The notes below the pieces were generated by a model. That model searched no databases and had not been told where the DNA came from. It worked only from the letters and a program-made list of their open reading frames with translations. From contig WRFF01000118.1 in assembly GCA_009778945.1 (NCBI GenBank), positions 1 through 5,333 of the forward strand: 5,333 nucleotides of DNA, in the 5' to 3' direction. Below, piece after piece: positions 1 to 3,853 of the stretch (the stretch's first letter is position 1; every line of letters starts with the position of its first letter). Source of the DNA: Clostridiales bacterium (GTDB lineage: Bacteria; Bacillota; Clostridia; Peptostreptococcales; Anaerovoracaceae). The position numbers and the translations under genes are program-made.

Positions 1-29
1 ATGAGCGGTGCAAGAAATTGCAGAGAAAA

Positions 30-137
30 TAGCACAAAAAGGCAGTTGTGGACGAGTAAATCGCCGAAAAAGCTTGAATTTGGATGAAATAACGCAAATA
101 TCAGGAAAAAATCGTCCCCAACTCCGCTTTTGTGCTA
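30..137. repeat. Long imperfect inverted repeat, 26-nt arms
   Basis: The arm at 30-55 pairs with 112-137. The outer ten bases (TAGCACAAAA at 30-39, TTTTGTGCTA at 128-137) are perfectly complementary. A 4x4 internal loop follows (40-43 against 124-127), and then 44-55 pairs with 112-123 in 11 of 12 positions. The enclosed loop of 56 nt is AT-rich. The arms are too well matched to be easily due to chance, and the element lies outside any gene. It could be the terminal repeats of a small non-autonomous mobile element or the stem of a structured RNA. On the minus strand the stem is followed by four T residues (26-29 on the + strand), which is weak for a terminator. No transposase and no target-site duplication are evident. 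Confidence 0.55.
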
Positions 138-183
138 AAAATCCGTCACATTATTGCATGTAAATGAGGTGACCCTTGTGCTC

Positions 184-293
184 GGCTTCAAACTGAGTGC
201 AGAGATCGTCCCTTCATGAGCGGTGAACTGCGCCATGCATGGCGTGGGCAATTCCGAAGGCTTCAAACTGAACGCAGGGATCGGCCCTTTATG
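184..293. repeat. Two diverged copies of a 35-bp repeat, 75 bp apart
   Basis: The copies lie at 184-218 and 259-293. Both begin GGCTTCAAACTG and end with ATG, and 30 of 35 positions agree. The 75-bp offset is a multiple of three, so both copies read in the same frame (GFKLSAEIVPS then stop; GFKLNAGIGPL). The ten bases that complete the first copy, ATGAGCGGTG at 216-225, also occur at 1-10, so a further copy may end at the left edge of the window. TGCATG recurs near the copies at 155, 236 and 297. The function is unknown. The repeats could be an intergenic repeat family, remnants of a short duplicated gene, or binding sites upstream of the gene at 355. Confidence 0.6.
231..244. repeat. 14-bp perfect palindrome between the repeat copies
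   Basis: CGCCATGCATGGCG reads the same on both strands and lies between the two 35-bp repeat copies, about 80 bp upstream of the predicted promoter. A perfect 14-bp palindrome may be a site for a dimeric regulator, but no regulator gene is visible and the distance from the -10 box is large. It could also be a small hairpin or chance in a GC-rich area. Confidence 0.3.
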
Positions 294-321
294 TTATGCA
301 TGTGCGGCGTACGGCGCGCGG

Positions 322-348
322 CTGTCATTTTCGGCGATATGGTACAAT
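322..348 (+). promoter_or_regulatory. Extended -10 promoter for the RACo-like gene
   Basis: TGG followed by TACAAT (340-348) fits an extended -10 element (TGnTAtAAT) with one mismatch in the hexamer. A weak -35 candidate, CTGTCA at 322-327, matches the consensus at four of six positions with a short 15-bp spacer, as extended -10 promoters tolerate. With the hexamer at 343-348, the expected transcription start is about position 355, the A of the ATG of the next gene. The mRNA would then be leaderless, which agrees with the lack of any Shine-Dalgarno sequence before that ATG. Confidence 0.5.
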
Positions 349-354
349 CGATAC

Positions 355-1932
355 ATGAGCATAAAAATCTTTTTTCCGGGTGAAAATCTTTCGGCGGAGG
401 CATCCTCCGGCCAGAGTTTGCTGGACGTTATCCACGCCCATGAGCTTCCGATCGAAGCGCTTTGCAACGGGCGCGGCACCTGCGGCAAATGCCGCGTGCT
501 CGTAAACGGGCAGGAGCGTCTCGCGTGTAAGACGCCGACGGAGGACGGCATGGAAGTGCGCATCCTCTCGTCCGCGGAAGAGATAGAGGTGCTGACGCGC
601 ACGGGCGGCGCGGCGGACGGACAGCAGGACGGTTCTCCTGCCCCGCTATCCGGCCGCGCGGCGATCGCGGTCGACATCGGCACGACGACGGTCGCGCTCG
701 AAATGCTTGACCCTGCGAACGGCCGGCGCCTCGGTGTCCGGGGTTTCGCGAATCCGCAGCGCGCATACGGGGCAGATGTGCTTTCGCGCATCAATATCTC
801 GATGGATGACGCGACGCTTCTTTCCGGCCTGATCACGCACGCGGTTGACGGGGCGGTCACAAGCTTATTGAAGCAGGCCGGCGTCCCCGCGGCCTCCGTA
901 GAGAAAGTCATCATCGCGGGCAATACGACGATGACCTATCTGCTGCTGAACCTGCGCTGCCGCTCGCTCGGCCTCGCGCCGTTTCAGCCGGAATTCACGC
1001 CGGAACCCGTTCAGGATTATGAAAAAATCTTCCATACGAAAACGCTCGGCTGCCCTGTCCTTCTCTATCCGTATATCTCGGCCTTTGTCGGCGGCGATAT
1101 CACGTCGGGGCTCGCGCATATCGTGCGGCATTACCCGCATGATTCGTTTATGCTGGTCGATATGGGGACGAACGGCGAAATCGCGTTCAGCCGGGACGGC
1201 CGTTTGCTGACGACGAGTACGGCGGCGGGGCCGGCGCTGGAGGGCGGCAACATCACCTGCGGCATGAGCGGCGTCGAAGGCGCGATTTACGCGGCGGCGG
1301 CGCTCGGCGCGGACGGTTTTGCGGTCAGGACGATCGGCGGCGGCCCGGCGGCGGGCATCTGCGGATCGGGCGTTATAGACCTGGTGGCGAGCCTGCTGCG
1401 CGCGGGGTTTGTACAGGAAACCGGCGCGTTTTCCGAGACAATCCCGGAAGGGTTGCTCACGGAGGCGCCGGCGCCTTCATCTTCGGAAAAAGCAAATCCC
1501 CGGCCGTTCAAAGCCGTCCGCATTGCGCCCGGCGCGCCCGCGTCGGCGGATATCGTGTTTACGCAAAAGGATGTGCGTGAATTTCAGCTTGCAAAAGGCG
1601 CGATCCGCGCCGGCATCGAGATTTTGATGAAAGAGATGGGCGCCGTCCCCGATGTCTTTTATCTCGCGGGCGGCTTCGGCCAGCGCATCGATCTCGAGAG
1701 CGCGATGAGGGTCGGGCTGATCCCCGAATCCTTGCGCGGCCGCATTCGTTTTGTGGGCAACACGTCGCTCGGCGGCTGCGTGGACGCCTGTATGGATGCC
1801 GGCGAAGGCGCCGAAGGCGGCGGGGACGCGAAGCAGCCCGATCCCGGGGATTTTGCCCGGCGCGCGGAGGAGATCAATCTCGGAGTGCACCCGGACTTCA
1901 ACAACACTTTCATGGAAACCATGATGTTTTAA
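355..1932 (+). CDS. RACo-like [2Fe-2S]/ASKHA corrinoid activation protein (DUF4445 family)
   Basis: This 525-residue protein probably restores inactivated Co(II) corrinoid proteins to Co(I), driven by ATP, as RACo and RamA-type activators do. The N-terminal [2Fe-2S] ferredoxin domain carries the ligands Cys37, Cys43, Cys46 and Cys58 (C-x5-C-x2-C-x11-C). After a Gly/Asp/Ser linker (about 84-100) the ATPase-like ASKHA fold begins with VDIGTTT (106-112). It continues with AGNTTM (188-193), DMGTNGE (269-275), GGGPAAGICGSG (328-339) and AGGFG (438-442), and ends in the family-typical HPDFNNTFM segment. No corrinoid-binding domain, signal peptide or membrane segment is seen, so it should be cytoplasmic. 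I place the start at the ATG at 355 because family homology begins there. The frame extends to a GTG at 223, but those 44 residues come from repeat DNA. There is no ribosome site before 355; see the promoter entry. The DUF2284 gene follows after 82 bp. The client corrinoid protein is not in the window, so its substrate is open. Family assignment is firm; the exact role is inferred. Confidence 0.88.
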   Translation: MSIKIFFPGENLSAEASSGQSLLDVIHAHELPIEALCNGRGTCGKCRVLVNGQERLACKTPTEDGMEVRILSSAEEIEVLTRTGGAADGQQDGSPAPLSGRAAIAVDIGTTTVALEMLDPANGRRLGVRGFANPQRAYGADVLSRINISMDDATLLSGLITHAVDGAVTSLLKQAGVPAASVEKVIIAGNTTMTYLLLNLRCRSLGLAPFQPEFTPEPVQDYEKIFHTKTLGCPVLLYPYISAFVGGDITSGLAHIVRHYPHDSFMLVDMGTNGEIAFSRDGRLLTTSTAAGPALEGGNITCGMSGVEGAIYAAAALGADGFAVRTIGGGPAAGICGSGVIDLVASLLRAGFVQETGAFSETIPEGLLTEAPAPSSSEKANPRPFKAVRIAPGAPASADIVFTQKDVREFQLAKGAIRAGIEILMKEMGAVPDVFYLAGGFGQRIDLESAMRVGLIPESLRGRIRFVGNTSLGGCVDACMDAGEGAEGGGDAKQPDPGDFARRAEEINLGVHPDFNNTFMETMMF

Positions 1933-1986
1933 GGAAGCAGGGAAGCGCAAATAAATGTGTATCAAAGATTCAATCCGTGTTTTTTA

Positions 1987-2002
1987 TTTCTTAATTAAGA
2001 AA
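1987..2002. promoter_or_regulatory. 16-bp perfect AT-rich palindrome, possible operator
   Basis: TTTCTTAATTAAGAAA is a perfect 16-bp palindrome directly before the weak ribosome site of the DUF2284 gene, just after a run of six T residues (1980-1985). It has no loop, so it is a poor RNA hairpin and a better candidate for a dimeric DNA-binding protein or simple AT-rich spacer. I find no stable GC stem before the T run, so there is no good intrinsic terminator between the RACo-like gene and the DUF2284 gene. Read-through from the RACo-like gene is therefore plausible. Confidence 0.35.
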
Positions 2003-2014
2003 GAGTAGGCAGGC

Positions 2015-2599
2015 ATGACGACGGCAGCGGAGCAATTGCTCACAAGAATCAGGGAGACGGCGCTTGTGAATCAGGCGGATTTTTTCGATCCGGACGTACT
2101 CACCTACGAGGACGAGATACGCGGTATGTGCGCGCAGAATACCTGCGGGCGTTATGGGACGGCGTGGAACTGCCCGCCTGTCTGCGGTACGGTCAAAGAG
2201 CTCGAAACCGTATGCCGGCATTATAAAAAAGGGATCCTCGTCAACACCGTCAAGCGGATCCAGGATTCCTTCGACTGGCAGGGCATGATGGACGGCGGGC
2301 GCGACCTCTGCGACATCCTTGAAGCGGCGGACGGGGCGGCCAGGGCGCTCGGCATGGCGGATTATCGCATTTTCGGCAGCGGCGGATGTTACGCCTGCGA
2401 GGCCTGCTCCTATCCCGACGAGCCGTGCCGTTTTCCGGACAAGCTCTTCACGCCAATCGAGGCCTGCGGCATCAATGTCATGCAGACTGCGCTCGGGTCC
2501 GGCTTCAAATATATCAACGGCGCGAACACGGTCACCTATTTCGGGATGATTCTGTATAATGGCGAATCGCGGCGATTAGGCGATTATGCTATAATATAA
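2015..2599 (+). CDS. DUF2284 predicted metal-binding protein
   Basis: This 194-residue cysteine-rich protein fits the DUF2284 family. The first cluster is Cys39, Cys44, Cys53 and Cys57, inside the family-typical stretch around CGRYGTAWNCPPVCG. The second is Cys125, Cys128, Cys131 and Cys138 (C-x2-C-x2-C-x6-C, resembling an iron-sulfur site), with Cys151 further on. No signal peptide or membrane segment is seen. The biochemical function of the family is not established to my knowledge. Its members are described as predicted metal-binding proteins, and I recall them near corrinoid methyltransferase systems. That agrees with the RACo-like gene 82 bp upstream and suggests, without proving, a role in handling metal or electrons for the same pathway. 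The start at 2015 is the first ATG of the frame and has only a weak purine-rich site (AAGAGTAGG, 2001-2009). The end overlaps the trxA promoter. Confidence 0.85.
   Translation: MTTAAEQLLTRIRETALVNQADFFDPDVLTYEDEIRGMCAQNTCGRYGTAWNCPPVCGTVKELETVCRHYKKGILVNTVKRIQDSFDWQGMMDGGRDLCDILEAADGAARALGMADYRIFGSGGCYACEACSYPDEPCRFPDKLFTPIEACGINVMQTALGSGFKYINGANTVTYFGMILYNGESRRLGDYAII
2587..2595 (+). promoter_or_regulatory. Consensus extended -10 promoter for trxA
   Basis: TGC followed by a perfect TATAAT (2590-2595) forms a consensus extended -10 element that overlaps the last codons of the DUF2284 gene. No good -35 box lies at the usual distance, which extended -10 promoters do not need. The predicted start is near 2602, giving an untranslated leader of about 50 nt before trxA. 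A second TATAAT at 2555-2560 within the DUF2284 coding region lacks the correctly placed TG and is less convincing. Thioredoxin is therefore probably expressed independently of the corrinoid-related pair. Confidence 0.6.
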
Positions 2600-2651
2600 A
2601 CCAGCTTATTTATGAAAAATAAAAGGACAGGCTTCCGAAAGGAGATGGATT

Positions 2652-2969
2652 ATGAGCGAAATTAAAGTAGCAAATGAAGGAAATTATGCGCAAATCACGG
2701 CGTCGGGCGCGGTGATGGTGGATTTTTACGCCGACTGGTGCGGCCCCTGCAAAATGCTTGAGCCGGTCATTGACGAGGCGGCGAGCGTTTACGAGGGAAA
2801 GGTCACCTTTGCCAGGCTCAATGTGGACGATAACCAAAGCATCGCGGCGGCGAACAAGGTACTCGGCATTCCGACCCTGCTTTTCTTCAAAGACGGGACG
2901 GTTGTGGATCGGACTACGGGCGCGATCGACAGAGCGACGCTTACCGCGAAATTGGACGCGTTGCTCTGA
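2652..2969 (+). CDS. trxA: Thioredoxin
   Basis: This is a small cytoplasmic disulfide reductase of 105 residues, close to the usual length of about 105-110. The active site is WCGPC, with redox cysteines Cys30 and Cys33, preceded by the typical VDFYAD strand. The cis-proline is Pro74 in GIPT, followed by the LLFFKDG strand. It would reduce target proteins and be recharged by a thioredoxin reductase, which is not encoded in the window. The start at 2652 is well supported by AAAGGAG at 2638-2644, seven bases upstream. A strong extended -10 promoter lies about 50 nt before the ATG, so trxA is probably its own transcription unit. The stop codon TGA is formed at the junction of a 20-bp tandem duplication; without that duplication the same protein would end at a TAA. 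Confidence 0.96.
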   Translation: MSEIKVANEGNYAQITASGAVMVDFYADWCGPCKMLEPVIDEAASVYEGKVTFARLNVDDNQSIAAANKVLGIPTLLFFKDGTVVDRTTGAIDRATLTAKLDALL

Positions 2970-2987
2970 AATTGGACGCGTTGCTCT
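2948..2987. repeat. Perfect 20-bp tandem duplication at the 3' end of trxA
   Basis: Positions 2948-2967 and 2968-2987 are identical and directly adjacent, each beginning GAAATTGG and ending TTGCTCT. The first copy encodes the last residues of thioredoxin (KLDALL), and the junction makes the TGA stop. The second copy would read the same residues in another frame and would end in TAA with the following bases. Although 20 is not a multiple of three, the protein end is therefore unchanged. The perfect identity points to a recent slippage or duplication event, or to an assembly error. Confidence 0.9.
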
Positions 2988-2989
2988 AA

Positions 2990-3064
2990 GGAAGTGCTGA
3001 TTAAAGAAATGGTGTACATCGCAGAGGTGCGCCAGAGATTTAATCAATGCTTCCCTGCCGAAGC
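2990..3064 (+). promoter_or_regulatory. Overlapping alternative hairpins between trxA and queH
   Basis: The arm at 2990-3005 pairs with 3039-3054 over 16 bp, with two G-U wobbles and a single C-A mismatch, around a 33-nt loop. The 3' arm also contains GCTTC (3049-3053), which can instead pair with GAAGC (3060-3064) around the loop CCTGCC. The two folds exclude each other, and a terminator-like hairpin follows at 3129-3160. That arrangement would suit an attenuator or a structured leader, or it could protect the 3' end of the trxA mRNA. I do not recognise a known riboswitch here; the preQ1-I class pattern that might be expected before a queuosine gene is not evident. The inverted repeat is a direct observation; its function is a guess. 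Confidence 0.4.
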
Positions 3065-3128
3065 GATGGGCGTCCGCGGGAACCGGTGCGCGTAGATTCA
3101 CCTGTAAAATTCAACAAACAAGATCACG

Positions 3129-3160
3129 CCGCCGTGCTTCTTTCAGACGAAGCGCGGCGG
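3129..3160 (+). terminator. Probable intrinsic terminator after trxA
   Basis: CCGCCGTGCTTC (3129-3140) pairs with GAAGCGCGGCGG (3149-3160) over 12 bp with one U-G wobble and an 8-nt loop. Only three T residues follow after a G (3162-3164), so the U tract is weak. It lies about 160 bp after the trxA stop and before the preferred queH start. Its position is one reason to begin queH downstream rather than at the ATG at 3047, whose frame runs through the stem. Confidence 0.5.
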
Positions 3161-3235
3161 GTTTCACATGCGGCGGCGGATGTGCGGATGGAGCCCGGAG
3201 CGGCTGAATCTGCGTATCCGTTTCCGGTGGGCGGC

Positions 3236-3808
3236 ATGGAGGAGCGGCCGGAACGGCCGGCGCTGCTGCTCCATAGCTGCTGCGGGCCGTGCAGTACGGC
3301 GGTAGTCGAACGGTTGAGCCGGCGCTTCCGGCTGACGCTCTATTTTTGCAATTCCAATATCATGGGAGAGGAGGAATACCGGCGCAGGCTTGAGGCGCAG
3401 CGCGCGTTCGTGGAGGCCTATAACGCGTCCGCGGATTGCGCGGCGCCGCTGTCGCTTGTCACCGCGCCTTACGCGCCCGAGGCGTTTCTCGAAACAGTGC
3501 GCGGGCTTGAGGCGGAACCGGAAGGCGGGGCCCGCTGCCGGGTCTGCATCGCGGACAGGCTGGAACATACGGCGGTCTACGCGTCGCTGTACGGTTTCGA
3601 CGCCTTTTCGACGACGTTGTCCGTGAGCCCGCACAAGGATTTTGGCGCGATTGCCAGGATCGGGCGTGAACTTGCGCTCCGGTACGGGATTGCTTTCCTG
3701 GCCGAGGATTTTAAAAAACGGGACGGCTTCAGGCGGTCGGTCGTCCTGTCGGAGGCGTACGGCCTGTACCGCCAATCCTATTGCGGCTGCCGGTTTTCCG
3801 TGAGATGA
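3236..3808 (+). CDS. queH: Epoxyqueuosine reductase QueH
   Basis: QueH (formerly DUF208) catalyses the last step of queuosine synthesis, reducing epoxyqueuosine to queuosine in the anticodon wobble position of tRNAs with GUN anticodons. It replaces the unrelated cobalamin-dependent QueG. With the start used here the protein has 190 residues, normal for the family. Diagnostic features are LLLHSCCGPC (Cys15, Cys16, Cys19), RCRVC (Cys101, Cys104), the TTLSVSPHK segment, DFKKRDGFRRS, and the end LYRQSYCGC (Cys183, Cys185). The paired cysteines fit the family's iron-sulfur cluster and nearby metal site. The frame is open from an ATG at 3047, but that would add 63 unrelated residues and cross the terminator-like stem. 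The ATG at 3188 (206 residues) is the main alternative. The ribosome site before 3236 is weak (GGTGGG, 3227-3232). No promoter is obvious. priA follows after 45 bp, probably in the same transcript. Confidence 0.92.
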   Translation: MEERPERPALLLHSCCGPCSTAVVERLSRRFRLTLYFCNSNIMGEEEYRRRLEAQRAFVEAYNASADCAAPLSLVTAPYAPEAFLETVRGLEAEPEGGARCRVCIADRLEHTAVYASLYGFDAFSTTLSVSPHKDFGAIARIGRELALRYGIAFLAEDFKKRDGFRRSVVLSEAYGLYRQSYCGCRFSVR

Positions 3809-3853
3809 CTGTATGCGGCGGGGCGCACAGGTGAAAAAACCGGGGCATAAACC

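Larger units (their letters stand above)
1..354. other. Intergenic region with repeats, no convincing gene
   Basis: No long reading frame with a recognisable product was found here on either strand. A 28-codon frame from the ATG at 1 to the TGA at 85-87 has no visible ribosome site inside the window and a composition like noise. The end of an upstream gene could lie in the first bases, because the other two + frames stop at 2-4 and 30-32, but too little is visible to say. The first 170 bases are clearly richer in A and T than the genes that follow. The stretch holds a long inverted repeat, a diverged direct repeat, a short palindrome and a promoter, each listed separately. The frame of the downstream gene is open from the GTG at 223, but the residues encoded before 355 come from the repeat region and do not resemble the protein family. 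Confidence 0.6.

Noticed and set aside
178..219. Small frame of 13 codons from GTG with an AGGTGA upstream
   Set aside because: The ribosome-site spacing is plausible, but the peptide is tiny and falls inside the direct repeat. Nothing supports expression.
223..354. N-terminal extension of the RACo-like protein from the GTG at 223
   Set aside because: The extra 44 residues derive from repeat DNA, have no ribosome site and do not resemble the family, while a promoter sits inside the stretch.
294..923. Open frame of 209 codons on the minus strand
   Set aside because: It lies antisense to the RACo-like gene, has arginine- and serine-rich low-complexity composition, and shows no recognisable family. 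It is a shadow of GC-rich codon bias.
1477..1965. Minus-strand frame of 162 codons over the end of the RACo-like gene
   Set aside because: The opposite strand encodes conserved ASKHA motifs. The minus-strand translation has no recognisable domain.
2610..3101. Minus-strand frame of 163 codons over trxA
   Set aside because: It is fully antisense to a certain thioredoxin gene and has no family signature.
3088..3115. T-box-like GGAACCGGTGCGCG segment before queH
   Set aside because: It does not match the conserved T-box core and no specifier or antiterminator arrangement could be built.
3047..3235. Longer queH starting at the ATG at 3047
   Set aside because: It adds 63 residues without family similarity and would read through the terminator-like stem at 3129-3160.
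3164..3775. Minus-strand frame of 203 codons over queH
   Set aside because: The conserved QueH cysteines and motifs are on the + strand. This frame is very arginine-rich shadow sequence.
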